A stretch of DNA of 64,000 nucleotides from Achromobacter aloeverae (GCF_004121055.1 NZ_PYAL01000005.1:477330-541329), one strand, 5' to 3'; positions 38,055 through 47,632 are shown, counted from the first letter of the stretch. The notes: a model not told the origin generated them from the sequence alone. Made by a program: numbers and translations.

Positions 38055-39461
38055 ATGAGCACCCCGGAGTTGCATTTCCTGACGGCGAGCGAAGCTGGCC
38101 GCCTGTTGCAGGCGCGCAAGCTGTCGCCCGTCGAACTGCTGGACGCCTTCCTGCAGCGTATCGAGGCCGTCGACGGCAGGCTGAAGAGCTATCTGCTGAT
38201 GACCGCCGACACAGCGCGCGCCGCTGCCAGGAAGGCGGAAAGCGACATCATGGCCGGCCGCTGGAAGGGTCCGCTGCACGGCATCCCCTATGCCGTGAAA
38301 GACAACTACTACACGCGCGGCGTACGCACTTGCGTGGGCTCGCGCGTGCTGATGGATTTCGTGCCCGACCACACCGCCACGGCCATCGACCGGCTCGATG
38401 GTGCCGGCGCCATCCTGCTGGGCAAGCTCAACACCTGGGAGTACGGCACGGGCAACGGCGGGGTGTACTTCGACCTGCCTTTCGAACCGGCCTGCAACCC
38501 GTGGGACCTGGACCGCTTCACCGGTGGCTCCTCCACCGGCTCGGGCGCCTCGGTCGCGGCCGGCACCGCCATGGCCGCCCTGGGCTCCGACACAGGTGGT
38601 TCGGTGCGCCTGCCCGCGGCGGCCTGCGGCTTGCAGGGTATGAAACCCACCTATGGCCGCGTCAGCCGCCACGGCATCCTGCCCAACTGCTATACCCTGG
38701 ACGCGGCCGGGCCCCTGACCTGGACGGTCGAGGACAACGCGTTGATGCTGCGTGCGATCGCGGGGCACGATCCCGCCGATCCGGGATCGGCCAGGGTCGA
38801 CGTGCCGGATTTCCTGGAAAACCTGGAAGCCGGCGTGCGCGGCATGACCCTCGGCGTGGTGCGCTACCTGGACGACGCCGATTCCGCGCTCGATGACAGC
38901 AACCGGGCCGCCATGGAAGACATGATCGCGGTGCTGGCAGGGGAGGGCGCGCATATCGTGGAGGTGAGGCTGCCGGTCCCGCTGGCGGAATACCGTAAGG
39001 TCACGTCCGTCATCAACTGGACCGAGTCGAGTTCCATCCACGAACAGGACTTCCTCGCGCATAACGAGCGGATGGGCCAGGCCCTGCGTGAGAAGATGAT
39101 GGCCGGCTCGATGACCCGTGCGGTCGACTACCTCGCCGCCCAGCGCCGCCGGCGAGAGCTCGCCAACGCCACCAACGCCCTGGTCTGCAGCGTCGACGCC
39201 CTGGTGCTGCCGTGCGCCTTGCACGTCGCGCCGCCGTTCTCGGACTTCGACCGGGTCAAGGCGTTCACCACCGACACGGCCTGCCCTCCATTCAATGCCT
39301 CGGGACACCCGGCCATGTCGGTGTGCACCGGCTTTGACGCCGACGGCGTTCCCACCAACGCGCAGATCGTCGGCCGCTGGTTCGACGAGGCCACCGTCTA
39401 TAAAGTCGCGCGCGCCTATGAACGCGCCACGGGCTGGCGCGCCGTCCGCCCCCAACTGTGA
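38055..39461 (+). CDS. Amidase-signature hydrolase (tandem copy 1)
   Basis: A 468-residue amidase with a full triad: Lys82 (YAVKDNYY), Ser159 (TGGSSTGS) and Ser183 (SDTGGSVR). GAGGAA precedes the ATG at 38055. The next gene is the same length and closely similar along its whole extent, so the two arose by tandem duplication. Both share the distinctive NTWEYGTGNGGVYFDLPFEP segment. The substrate is unknown; the operon context says it acts on an imported amide or ureide. Confidence 0.9.
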   Translation: MSTPELHFLTASEAGRLLQARKLSPVELLDAFLQRIEAVDGRLKSYLLMTADTARAAARKAESDIMAGRWKGPLHGIPYAVKDNYYTRGVRTCVGSRVLMDFVPDHTATAIDRLDGAGAILLGKLNTWEYGTGNGGVYFDLPFEPACNPWDLDRFTGGSSTGSGASVAAGTAMAALGSDTGGSVRLPAAACGLQGMKPTYGRVSRHGILPNCYTLDAAGPLTWTVEDNALMLRAIAGHDPADPGSARVDVPDFLENLEAGVRGMTLGVVRYLDDADSALDDSNRAAMEDMIAVLAGEGAHIVEVRLPVPLAEYRKVTSVINWTESSSIHEQDFLAHNERMGQALREKMMAGSMTRAVDYLAAQRRRRELANATNALVCSVDALVLPCALHVAPPFSDFDRVKAFTTDTACPPFNASGHPAMSVCTGFDADGVPTNAQIVGRWFDEATVYKVARAYERATGWRAVRPQL

Positions 39462-39477
39462 ACGGGAGCGACGCAGC

Positions 39478-40884
39478 ATGTCCAACACCGAATTGTTCCA
39501 CCTGAGCGCGGGCGAGGCCGGACGCCTGCTGCAGGCGAGAAAGCTGTCTCCCGTCGAACTGGTCGAGGCATTCCTGCAGCGCATCGACGCCGTCGACGCC
39601 CGCGTGAAAAGCTACCTGCTGGTGATGGCCGACGCGGCCCGCGATGCTGCCAGGAAGGCGGAGGGCGACATCATGGCCGGCCGCTGGAAAGGCCCGCTGC
39701 ACGGCATTCCCTACGCCGTCAAGGATAACTACTACACGCGCGGCGTACGCACCTGCGCGGGCTCGCGTGTGCTGATGGATTTCGTGCCCGGGTACAACGC
39801 CACGGCGATCGACCGGCTCGCGGACGCGGGCGCCATCCTGCTGGGCAAGCTCAATACCTGGGAATACGGCACGGGCAACGGCGGTGTGTACTTCGACCTG
39901 CCCTTCGAGCCCGCCTGCAACCCCTGGGACCTGGATAGATTCACCGGTGGCTCGTCCACCGGCGCGGGCGCCTCGGTCGCCGCCGGCACCGCCATGGTGG
40001 CGATGGGTTCGGACACGACCGGCTCGGTGCGGCTGCCCGCGGCCTCCTGTGGCCTGCAGGGCATGAAGCCCACCTACGGCCTGATCAGTCGCCACGGCAT
40101 CCTGCCCAACTGCTTCAGCATGGACACGCCCGGCCCGATGACCTGGACGGTCGAGGACAACGCCATCATGCTGCGCGCCGTGGCGGGCCACGATCCCGCC
40201 GATCCCGCCTCGGCCCGGCGGCCGGTGCCCGACTATCTGGCCAATCTGGAAGCCGGCGTGCGTGGCCTGACCATCGGCATCCTGCGGGAGTTCGGCCCCG
40301 AGGGCCAGCACCTGGACGACGCAAACCGCGCGCAGCTGGAGGACATGGCCGCCGTGCTGGCGCGCGAAGGCGCCCGCATCGTCGAGGTCGAACTGCCCGC
40401 GCGGATCGCCGACTATCGCCGCGTCACCACCGTGATCGGCCACAGCGAGTCCGCCACCATCCATGAGACCGACCTGCTGGCGCGCGGCGCCGAGATGGGC
40501 TTTGCGTTGCGCGACAAGCTGATGTCCGGCGCCATGATCCGCTCGCTGGACTATCTGGCCGCGCAGCGCCGCCGGCGCGAACTGGCCTGCGCCACCGACG
40601 CCATGGTGTGCTCGGTCGATGCGCTGATCGCGCCGTGCGCCTTCCATGTCGCGCCCCCGTTCGCCGACAACGATGTCCTGCGGACCCTGACCAGCCAGAA
40701 CTGCTGCCCGCCCTTCAATGTGTCGGGCCACCCTGCCATGACCGTCTGCACCGGCTTCGACGGCGACGGCCTGCCCACCAATGCCCAGGTTGTCGCCCGC
40801 TGGTTCGACGAGGCAACGGTCTACCGCGTGGCCCGCGCCTACGAGCGCGCCACGGCCTGGCGCGACAGGCGTCCCGTCCTTTGA
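39478..40884 (+). CDS. Amidase-signature hydrolase (tandem copy 2)
   Basis: A 468-residue paralogue of the preceding amidase, starting 16 bases after it. Lys82, Ser159 and Ser183 are kept, but the glycine-rich loop reads SDTTGSVR, with Thr at position 181 where copy 1 and most amidases have Gly. This loop supplies oxyanion-hole backbone amides, so activity or specificity may differ. The start at 39478 matches copy 1; the longer frame from 39118 is a shadow of copy 1. Confidence 0.9.
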   Translation: MSNTELFHLSAGEAGRLLQARKLSPVELVEAFLQRIDAVDARVKSYLLVMADAARDAARKAEGDIMAGRWKGPLHGIPYAVKDNYYTRGVRTCAGSRVLMDFVPGYNATAIDRLADAGAILLGKLNTWEYGTGNGGVYFDLPFEPACNPWDLDRFTGGSSTGAGASVAAGTAMVAMGSDTTGSVRLPAASCGLQGMKPTYGLISRHGILPNCFSMDTPGPMTWTVEDNAIMLRAVAGHDPADPASARRPVPDYLANLEAGVRGLTIGILREFGPEGQHLDDANRAQLEDMAAVLAREGARIVEVELPARIADYRRVTTVIGHSESATIHETDLLARGAEMGFALRDKLMSGAMIRSLDYLAAQRRRRELACATDAMVCSVDALIAPCAFHVAPPFADNDVLRTLTSQNCCPPFNVSGHPAMTVCTGFDGDGLPTNAQVVARWFDEATVYRVARAYERATAWRDRRPVL

Positions 40885-40917
40885 CACTTTTTCGATTCCC
40901 TTCAGGAGACCTGCCAT

Positions 40918-41118
40918 ATGAACACCGATACGACCGGAAGCTGGACCTACGACGAGATCGTGGCGCACTGCAGGCGCTACGGCATCGTCCTGCCTGAAGC
41001 ACAGATCAAACGCATGCACGAGCTGTCGGCCACCGTGTCCCAGACGGGACTGGGTATTCCGCGCATGCCGTCGAAAGACCGCGAGCCGGCCCTGACCTTC
41101 GTGATGCCCACCGAATAA
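40918..41118 (+). CDS. Small GatC/AtzG-like protein upstream of an amidase
   Basis: A 66-residue protein with GGAG upstream. It contains TYDEIVAHCRRYGIVLPEAQ and then a helical segment, ending in EPALTFVMP. The last motif (E-P-A-x-x-F-x-x-P) resembles the EPAHVFNP ending of the AtzG-like protein at 30638. It lies 21 bases before an amidase gene. I do not recognise its family by name. A role as a small stabilising subunit for that amidase is inferred from position and layout. Confidence 0.62.
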   Translation: MNTDTTGSWTYDEIVAHCRRYGIVLPEAQIKRMHELSATVSQTGLGIPRMPSKDREPALTFVMPTE

Positions 41119-41139
41119 GCCCCTTTTCCAGGAAACGCC

Positions 41140-42465
41140 ATGGAACCCTATGAGTTGACCGCCACCGCGGCCTCGAAGCTGATCGCCGAGAAGAAACTGT
41201 CCTGCGAAGAACTCGCCCGCTCGACGCTGGCGCGCATCGAGGAACGCGAACCCGTCGTCAAGGCCTGGAGCTACGTTGACCGCGATATGGTCATCCGCAA
41301 GGCGCGTGACCTGGACAAGACGCCGCCGAAGACTCCGCTGCATGGCCTGACCTTCGGCGTGAAGGACGTGATCGAGACCGTCGACATGCCTACGCAGCAG
41401 AACTCGCCGCTGTACGCCGGCCACCAGAGCGGCCAGGATGCCGCCTGCGTGGCGGTGGTGCGCCACGGTGGCGCGCTCATCGTGGGCAAGACCGACACGG
41501 TGGAATTCGCCTCGGGAGGCCGTATGGCCGCGACGCACAATCCGCACAACGGGGCTCACACGCCGGGCGGCTCGTCCTCCGGCTCCGGCGCGGCGGTGGG
41601 CGACCTGCAGGTGCAGTTGGCCTTCGGCACGCAGACTGGCGGCTCGCACATCCGCCCGGCCGCCTTCAACGGCATATACGGCATCAAGCCCACGCACGGC
41701 GCGGTCAGCCGCGAGGGCGCCAAGAACTACTCTCACACGCTGGACACCATCGGCTGGTACGGCCGTTCGGTGGACGACCTGGAACTGGTGGCCCGCGAAT
41801 TCCGCCTGTTCGGCATCGATGCGCCGGAGACGGTCGCGCTGAAAGGCCTGCGCGTCGGCTTGTGCCGCACGCCCTATTGGGACAAGGCCGACGGCTATGC
41901 CAAGGCGGCGCTGCTGGAAGCGGGCCGCCGCCTGGAGAAAGCCGGCGCCATCGTGGTCGAGTTCGACCTGCCCGCTTCCTTCGCCGGCCTGGACGACGCC
42001 CAGCACGCCGTGATTTACGGTGAAGGCCGCGGCGCCTTCCTTCCCGTCTACCTGGGCCCCCAGCGTCACCTGTTGGCCCAGCACTTCGTCGACATCGTCG
42101 AGAATACGAAGAACGATCCCCAGATCACGCCGAAGATGCTGGTGGACGCCTACGATCTCGCCGCCAGGTGCCGCATGGAGTTCGACGCGATGATCCCCGG
42201 CACGGTGGACGTTGTGATGGCGCCGGCCTCGCCGGGCGAGCCGCCCGAAGGACTGTCCTCGTCGGGCAACCCGGTCTTCAATGCCATGTGGACGCTGCTG
42301 CACGTGCCCTGCCTGGCCATCCCGGTGGGCAAGAGCCCGCGCAACCTGCCGCTGGGCATCCAGCTGGTGGGACCGCGCTTCGCGGATGCCCGGCTGATCC
42401 ATATTGCCCACGCCTGCGCGCCCGCCATCCACGAAAACAACGCGCTGGGCGTTATCCAGGCTTGA
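41140..42465 (+). CDS. Amidase-signature hydrolase (paired with the 66-residue protein)
   Basis: A 441-residue amidase with Lys75 (FGVKDVIE), Ser145 (GGSSSGSG) and Ser169 (TQTGGSHIR). It belongs to a different subgroup from the tandem pair and is closely related to the enzyme at 43606, sharing MEPYELTA and EKKLSCEELARSTLARIE. Unlike most relatives it has His after the catalytic Ser (GGSHIRPAA instead of GGSVIRPAA). Its stop overlaps the start of the downstream membrane protein. Confidence 0.9.
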   Translation: MEPYELTATAASKLIAEKKLSCEELARSTLARIEEREPVVKAWSYVDRDMVIRKARDLDKTPPKTPLHGLTFGVKDVIETVDMPTQQNSPLYAGHQSGQDAACVAVVRHGGALIVGKTDTVEFASGGRMAATHNPHNGAHTPGGSSSGSGAAVGDLQVQLAFGTQTGGSHIRPAAFNGIYGIKPTHGAVSREGAKNYSHTLDTIGWYGRSVDDLELVAREFRLFGIDAPETVALKGLRVGLCRTPYWDKADGYAKAALLEAGRRLEKAGAIVVEFDLPASFAGLDDAQHAVIYGEGRGAFLPVYLGPQRHLLAQHFVDIVENTKNDPQITPKMLVDAYDLAARCRMEFDAMIPGTVDVVMAPASPGEPPEGLSSSGNPVFNAMWTLLHVPCLAIPVGKSPRNLPLGIQLVGPRFADARLIHIAHACAPAIHENNALGVIQA

Positions 42466-43547
42466 CGCAGGCAATCCACACCGTGCCCTCCCGATCCTGT
42501 GTTACGCAATGGGGCCTGCTGGTCCTGTTGTCCGCGTTGTTCGGTACAGCCGCCGTGTCGGCCGGACTCAGCGGCGGCGTCCTCGTCTCCGCCATGGCCG
42601 CCTCGGTCCTCATGGGCTTGCGCGGCGCCCGCATCGCGGTGCCGCTGCCGGTCTTCGGCGTGGCCCAGGGCGTCATCGGCTGCGTCATCGCTTCCACGCT
42701 GGAAATCAGCGTGCTGCAGAGTGTCGGCCTGCACCTGTGGCCCATGGTTGTCTCGGTCACGCTGACGATGCTGGCAGCCGTGGCTACGGGCGTCGTGCTG
42801 GCACGCTGGGGATCCCTGCCGGGAAGCACTGGGGTCTGGGGCATCATGCCCGGCGCGGCGTCGGCGATGTCCGCCATGTCGGCGGATTTCGGCGGCGATC
42901 CTCGCATCGTCGCGCTGATGCAGTACACGCGCGTGCTGATCGTGGTGCTTTCGACCACGGCGGTATCGCATCTGCTGATGCAGCCGGGCGAACCGGCCCC
43001 ACCCCTTACGGCGGCGGGCGTGCACACCGCGCAGGGATGGCAGGCGTGGTTTGCCGCCGCCGCAACCCTGCTCATCGCGGTGGCGGGCGCCATGCTGGGG
43101 CGTGCCATGCGCATGCCGGCGGGCACGCTGTTCATGCCCCTGATGCTGGGCAGCGTATTCAAGTTGAGCGGCACGATCGACCTGCACGTGCCTTACTGGT
43201 TGTCCATTCTGGCGTTCTGCACCATCGGCTGGACCATCGGCCTGAAATTTCGCCGCAACCTGCTGCTGCCCCTGGTGCGGACCATGCCCGCCATCATCGT
43301 GGGCATCCTGGCGCTGATCTTCCTGTGCGGGGTGTCGGGCTGGGTACTGACCCTGACGGCCGGGGTCAGCCCCATGACGGCCTACCTGGCCACCAGTCCG
43401 GGCGGGCTGGATTCGGTGTCAGCCCTGGCGCTCAGCGTGCAGGCGGACATGCCATTCGTCGTTGCGCTGCAGACATTCCGGCTGTTCGTGGTGATCCTGG
43501 TGGGGCCTTTCGTGGGGCGCTGGCTGGCCAGGGCTGCATTGGCCTGA
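42462..43547 (+). CDS. AbrB-family membrane protein (duplicated AbrB domain)
   Basis: A 361-residue hydrophobic protein with two halves each carrying the AbrB membrane-domain pattern (GVWGIMPGAASAMSAMSADFG in the first, TAYLATSPGGLDSV in the second) and about ten helices. Family members are putative transporters of unknown substrate. The TTG at 42462 overlaps the amidase stop (TTGA); a GTG at 42483 is an alternative, and neither has a strong ribosome site. It is the last gene of the operon, and may export or import a product of the amidases. Confidence 0.78.
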   Translation: MTQAIHTVPSRSCVTQWGLLVLLSALFGTAAVSAGLSGGVLVSAMAASVLMGLRGARIAVPLPVFGVAQGVIGCVIASTLEISVLQSVGLHLWPMVVSVTLTMLAAVATGVVLARWGSLPGSTGVWGIMPGAASAMSAMSADFGGDPRIVALMQYTRVLIVVLSTTAVSHLLMQPGEPAPPLTAAGVHTAQGWQAWFAAAATLLIAVAGAMLGRAMRMPAGTLFMPLMLGSVFKLSGTIDLHVPYWLSILAFCTIGWTIGLKFRRNLLLPLVRTMPAIIVGILALIFLCGVSGWVLTLTAGVSPMTAYLATSPGGLDSVSALALSVQADMPFVVALQTFRLFVVILVGPFVGRWLARAALA

Positions 43548-43565
43548 GCGCGAGCCGTTCCAGGA

Positions 43566-43599
43566 CCGGGCCGGGCAGGGCGCGGCCCCGCCCGGCCGG
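43566..43599. terminator. Bidirectional stem-loop between convergent operons
   Basis: A long GC stem: CCGGGCCGGGC (43566-43576) pairs, with one bulge, with GCCCGGCCGG (43590-43599). It sits between the stop codons of the AbrB-type gene and the convergent amidase, where it can end both transcripts. Confidence 0.55.
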
Positions 43600-43605
43600 A
43601 CCCGC

Positions 43606-44925
43606 TTACGCGGGCTCGATCACGCCCAGCGCATCGTTCTCGTGGATGGCCGGCGCGCAGGCCCGAGCGATGTCCAGCACGCGGTCGTCGGCGAAGCGCG
43701 GCCCCACCAGCTGGACGCCCAGCGGCAGGCCTTTCGGCGTCTTGCCCACGGGAATTCCCACGCACGGCACGTGCAGCAGCGTCCACATGGAGTTGAAGAT
43801 GGGGTTGCCCGTGTCGCCCAGCCCCTGCGGCGGCTCGCCGGGTGAGGCCAGCGCCAGCACCACGTCCAGCCCGGGGCCGAACAAGGCCTCGAAGTCCATT
43901 CGGCATCTCGCGGCCAGGTCGTAGGCCGCGCACATCTTCTGGGGCGTGATGCCGTGCAGGTTGCCGACCACCTCGCGATAGTGTTCGGCCAGCAGGTGGC
44001 TGCGGGGGCCGAGGTAGTCCGCCAACAGGGCGCCGCGCGCCTCGCCATACATGATGGTGTTCTGCGCGTCGAACATGCCGGCGAACGCCGCGGGCAGCGC
44101 CAGTTCGGTGACGATGGCGCCGGCGGCCTCCAGCCGGCGGCCGGCCGCCTTGAGCGCGGCCCGGCCGTAGGCGTCCGCGTGCTGCCAGGCGGGAGATGGA
44201 CACAGGCCCACCTTCAGGCCCTTGAGCGCGACTGGCCGGGCCGCCTCGGTGCCGAACAGCCGATAGGCCTGGGCCAGTAGCGCCAGGTCGTCCACCGACC
44301 GGCCGTACCAGCCGATGGTGTCCAGCGTGTGCGAGGTGTTCTTGGCGCCTTCGCGGCTGACCGCGCCGTGCGTGGGTTTCATGCCGTAGATGCCGTTATA
44401 GGCGGCCGGGCGGATCACCGAGCCCGCCGTCTGCGTGCCGAAGGCCAATTGCACCTGCAGGTCGCCCACTGCCGCACCCGAGCCCGAGGACGAGCCGCCC
44501 GGCGTGTAGTCCAGGTTGTGCGGGTTGCGCGTGGCCGCCTTGCGGCCCCGGAAGGCGAATTCGACCGTGTCGGTCTTGCCCACGATGAGTGCGCCGCTGT
44601 GGCGTACCACCGCCACGCAGGCGGCATCCTGGCCGCTCTGGTGGCCCAGGTACAACGGCGAATTGTGCTGCGTCGGCATGTCCGCCGTCTCGATGATGTC
44701 CTTCACGCCTACCGTCAGCCCGTGCAGCGGGCCCTTGGGCGGCGTCTTGTCCAGCTCGCGGGCGTTGCGGATCACCATGTCGCGGTCGACGTAGCTCCAG
44801 GCCTTGACGAGCGGGTCGCGCGCCTCGATGCGGGCCAGGGTCGATCGCGCCAACTCCTCGCACGACAGTTTCTTCTCCGCGATCAGCGCCGATGCCTGCG
44901 ACGCGGTCAGCTCATACGGTTCCAT
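43606..44925 (-). CDS. Amidase-signature hydrolase (right end of island)
   Basis: A 439-residue paralogue of the enzyme at 41140. The triad is conserved: Lys in VGVKDIIE, Ser in GGSSSGSG, and Ser in TQTAGSVIR, where Ala replaces the first Gly of GGS. No small GatC-like partner lies beside it. It follows a second dipeptide-type binding protein by 25 bases. This binding-protein/amidase pair mirrors the left end of the island and probably feeds on a related substrate through the shared permease. Confidence 0.9.
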   Translation of the reverse strand: MEPYELTASQASALIAEKKLSCEELARSTLARIEARDPLVKAWSYVDRDMVIRNARELDKTPPKGPLHGLTVGVKDIIETADMPTQHNSPLYLGHQSGQDAACVAVVRHSGALIVGKTDTVEFAFRGRKAATRNPHNLDYTPGGSSSGSGAAVGDLQVQLAFGTQTAGSVIRPAAYNGIYGMKPTHGAVSREGAKNTSHTLDTIGWYGRSVDDLALLAQAYRLFGTEAARPVALKGLKVGLCPSPAWQHADAYGRAALKAAGRRLEAAGAIVTELALPAAFAGMFDAQNTIMYGEARGALLADYLGPRSHLLAEHYREVVGNLHGITPQKMCAAYDLAARCRMDFEALFGPGLDVVLALASPGEPPQGLGDTGNPIFNSMWTLLHVPCVGIPVGKTPKGLPLGVQLVGPRFADDRVLDIARACAPAIHENDALGVIEPA

Positions 44926-44950
44926 GCGTTTTCTCCAGGAAGGATCTTGT

Positions 44951-46570
44951 TCACTCGACGTAGACCGGCGTCAGGTCCTGGTACCAGCTCTGCGCCTGCA
45001 CGAAACCCTTGACCTTGGGTCCCAGGGCGCGCGGGTTCAGGTCGTGCACCACCCAGATCCACATGGCCTGGTCGACGATGCGCGCGTGCAGCTGGGCCAG
45101 TATCTCGTTCTGCTTGGCGGGATCGAATTCGTTGAACGCGGCATCGACCAGCCTGTCGGTCTCCGGGTCGCTGAAACCGCCCCAGTTGTAGCCCGCCGGC
45201 GGGCGCAGCTTGGAGCCCGCCACGCCCAGCAGGCCGATGAACGGATCCCAGTAGCCGAAGCTGTTGTTGATGCCCGCGATGCCCTTGTTGGACGGGTCGT
45301 CCGAGCCGGCGCGCCGGTGGGCGCGCAGTTCCTCCCACTCCATTACCACCAGTTCGGCGTCGATGCCGACTTCCTTGAAGTTTTCCTGGATGAACTCGTT
45401 CATGGGCAAGGGCTGCATCTGGCCGGATCCCGCGGTCGACACCGCCAGCTTGATCTTCAGCGGCTTCTCGGGCGTGTAGCCGGCCTCTTTCATCAGGCGC
45501 CTGGCTTCCGTGGGGTTGTATTCGATCTTGAAGTTCGGCTTGCCGAACCACGGGTGCTTGGGATCGACCATCCCTCTGGCCGGCATGGCGGTGCCGCCCA
45601 GGAATTCCGACAGGCCCACCCGGTCGATGGCCAGGTTCGCTGCCTTGCGGATGCGGATGTCCCGGAACGGCGAATCCGGCGAGTAGCTCAGCTGATAGGG
45701 CCAGATATGCGGATAGATGTTGGTCACGATCTGCATGCCGCCGGACTTCAGGCGCGGGATCGTGTCGGGCGGCGGCGCCTCGATCCAGTCGACCTGGCCC
45801 GACAGCAGTGCCGCGACGCGCGTATTGGAGTCCGGCATGGCGAGCACCACCAGGCGGTCGGACTTGGGCACGCGCGCCGGGTCCCAGTAATTGGGATTGC
45901 GCACCATCTCGATCTTCTCGCGCGGCACCAGCTTGTCCAGCATCCACGGGCCGGTGCCCGAGGGCTTGAACGCGATCTTGCTCCAGTCTCCGCCCAGTTC
46001 CTTGTAGCGGGCCGGACTGCTGATCATGATGCCCGCCACCATATATGGAAACGTCGCATCCGCTGCCTTGGTGGCGATCTCCACCGTCAGCGGATCGACC
46101 ACGCGGTAAGAGGCGATGTTCAGCACATACTGGCTGGCCTGCGTGGCCTGGGCCTGGTCGAACTGCGCCGCGCCGCGGTTGAGCACTTTGTCGAGGTTCC
46201 AGACCACGGACTCGGCGTCGAAGGCCGAACCGTCGTGGAACTTCACGCCCGGCCGCAGCTTGAACGTCCACACCTTGTGCGTGGCCGCATCGGATGACCA
46301 GCTCTGCGCCAGGCCCGGCGCCAGGGAGGCGGCCACGTCGGCGCGCGACAGATCCCACCGGATCAGCGCGTCATAGAGCTGATAGCCGACGAACCGCTGG
46401 CCCTCGCCGCCCTGGCTGGGCTGGCCGGTGGTCAGGGGTATGTCCGCGAAGGTGGCGGCGACCCGCAGGACTTTTTCAGCCTGCGCGCCGGCCGCGGGCG
46501 AGGCAAGTACCAGGGCGGCGCAAAAAGAGGCCGCAAGACGTTTCACCGCCGAAACCGCGGATCCAGGCAT
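44951..46570 (-). CDS. Dipeptide/oligopeptide-type ABC substrate-binding protein (second copy)
   Basis: A 539-residue SBP_bac_5 protein closely similar to that at 32431 (both with ADIPLTTGQ, GTGPWMLDKLVPRE and QDLTPVYVE at the C-terminus). The signal peptide is cleaved near AGAQA. The ATG at 46570 is preceded by AGGGGAA. No second set of permeases exists in the window, so it probably delivers its ligand to the transporter at 34047-38012. Its promoter region holds the right TetR operator. Confidence 0.92.
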   Translation of the reverse strand: MPGSAVSAVKRLAASFCAALVLASPAAGAQAEKVLRVAATFADIPLTTGQPSQGGEGQRFVGYQLYDALIRWDLSRADVAASLAPGLAQSWSSDAATHKVWTFKLRPGVKFHDGSAFDAESVVWNLDKVLNRGAAQFDQAQATQASQYVLNIASYRVVDPLTVEIATKAADATFPYMVAGIMISSPARYKELGGDWSKIAFKPSGTGPWMLDKLVPREKIEMVRNPNYWDPARVPKSDRLVVLAMPDSNTRVAALLSGQVDWIEAPPPDTIPRLKSGGMQIVTNIYPHIWPYQLSYSPDSPFRDIRIRKAANLAIDRVGLSEFLGGTAMPARGMVDPKHPWFGKPNFKIEYNPTEARRLMKEAGYTPEKPLKIKLAVSTAGSGQMQPLPMNEFIQENFKEVGIDAELVVMEWEELRAHRRAGSDDPSNKGIAGINNSFGYWDPFIGLLGVAGSKLRPPAGYNWGGFSDPETDRLVDAAFNEFDPAKQNEILAQLHARIVDQAMWIWVVHDLNPRALGPKVKGFVQAQSWYQDLTPVYVE

Positions 46571-46653
46571 GGCAGAATTCCCCTGTTTGGCAAGCCTGCC
46601 CGCCGCGCGGGGTGCGCGTCAGATCTGGGATTGCCAGTGTTGTATTGGCCAAA

Positions 46654-46673
46654 AATAAAACATTTGTTTTACT
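46654..46673. promoter_or_regulatory. TetR-type operator, right copy
   Basis: A perfect palindrome TAAAACA-TT-TGTTTTA (46656-46671), matching the core of the left copy at 30536-30555. It lies between the divergent binding-protein/amidase pair and the second TetR gene. A further half-site TAAAACA is at 46767-46773, just before the TetR ribosome site. Confidence 0.75.
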
Positions 46674-46804
46674 CTATAGGCCAAGCCGGCGTCTAAATAT
46701 TGGGGTTTCCACTTAAAATATCGCGAAATGGCGCGTAGATCCCCTCAGTGGTGAGCGCTGTGCTTATAAAACAAAACAGGAAATTCAAACATAAGGAGGA
46801 ACCT

Positions 46805-47602
46805 GTGGCGAACTTTCCCCTGCTGCGCGCCGACGCGGCCAGGCCCGGCACGCCCGACGTCCCAGCCCCCCCAAGCGGCGCCGATTCCCCCGTCGCGGAA
46901 CGCATCCTGCAAGCCGCCCGGCAACTGATCGCCCTGAAGGGGCCTGCCACCACGACGGTGCGCGACATCTGCGACGCCTCCAGCGTCAACGTCGCCGCCG
47001 TCAATTACTACTTCGGCTCGAAAGACGCGCTGGTCCGCGCGGCGCTGATGTCCATCCTGGAGCCCGTCAACATCGAGCGGCGCAGGCTGCTGGAGGATGC
47101 CAAGCAGCGCTTCCGGCCGAACCCGGTGCCGATCCCGGTCATCCTGGACGCGCTGTTCCGGCCGATCGTGCAAAGCGAGCGCGCCGCCGACGGCGGGCGC
47201 CTGTTCATCCGTGCCGAGAACCACCTGCGCGCCGTGCCGGACAGCGACTACACCTTGTACATAGGCCGCCAGTTGAACGACTACGCGGAGATCTTCATCG
47301 ACGCCATGGCCGACAGCCTGCCGCAACTGACGCGGGCGGAGCTGATCTGGCGCTATGAATTCGCCCGCGGCGCGGCCATGCACCTGCTGTCGAACTGCGA
47401 TCCGTTGTCGAGGAAATTCCAGGTGCTGTCCGGCGAAGGCGCGATGATCGACCTGGACGACGACGAACTGGTGCTGCGCGAACTGGTCATCAGCACCCTG
47501 CTGGGACTGAGCGCGCCCGCCGTATGGAGCGACCAGGACCTGCGTCCCGGGCAGGGCGCGCCAGCGCTGCGCGAAAGCGCGCCCGCCGAGCCGGCGCGCT
47601 GA
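46805..47602 (+). CDS. TetR-family regulator (right end of amidase island)
   Basis: A 265-residue TetR-type repressor paralogous to the one at 29661. The helix-turn-helix is in TTVRDICDASSVNVAAVNYYF. The start is a GTG at 46805 preceded by AAGGAGG, a near-perfect ribosome site; the ATG/GTG codons further up have none. It is divergent from the binding-protein/amidase pair. The recognition helix is nearly the same as in the paralogue, so both could bind the same palindrome. Confidence 0.9.
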   Translation: MANFPLLRADAARPGTPDVPAPPSGADSPVAERILQAARQLIALKGPATTTVRDICDASSVNVAAVNYYFGSKDALVRAALMSILEPVNIERRRLLEDAKQRFRPNPVPIPVILDALFRPIVQSERAADGGRLFIRAENHLRAVPDSDYTLYIGRQLNDYAEIFIDAMADSLPQLTRAELIWRYEFARGAAMHLLSNCDPLSRKFQVLSGEGAMIDLDDDELVLRELVISTLLGLSAPAVWSDQDLRPGQGAPALRESAPAEPAR

Positions 47603-47610
47603 GGGATGCC

Positions 47611-47632
47611 GCGGACCACAGCGCGGGTCCGC
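47611..47632 (+). terminator. Stem-loop after the second TetR gene
   Basis: GCGGACC pairs with GGTCCGC across an 8-base loop, starting 9 bases after the TetR stop codon. No T-run follows. Confidence 0.5.

Noticed and set aside
39292..42474. A 1060-codon open frame on the minus strand across the amidase genes
   Set aside because: It is antisense to three genes with intact catalytic motifs. Its product is an Ala/Arg/Gly/His-rich string without domains, as expected from GC-rich codon bias on the other strand.
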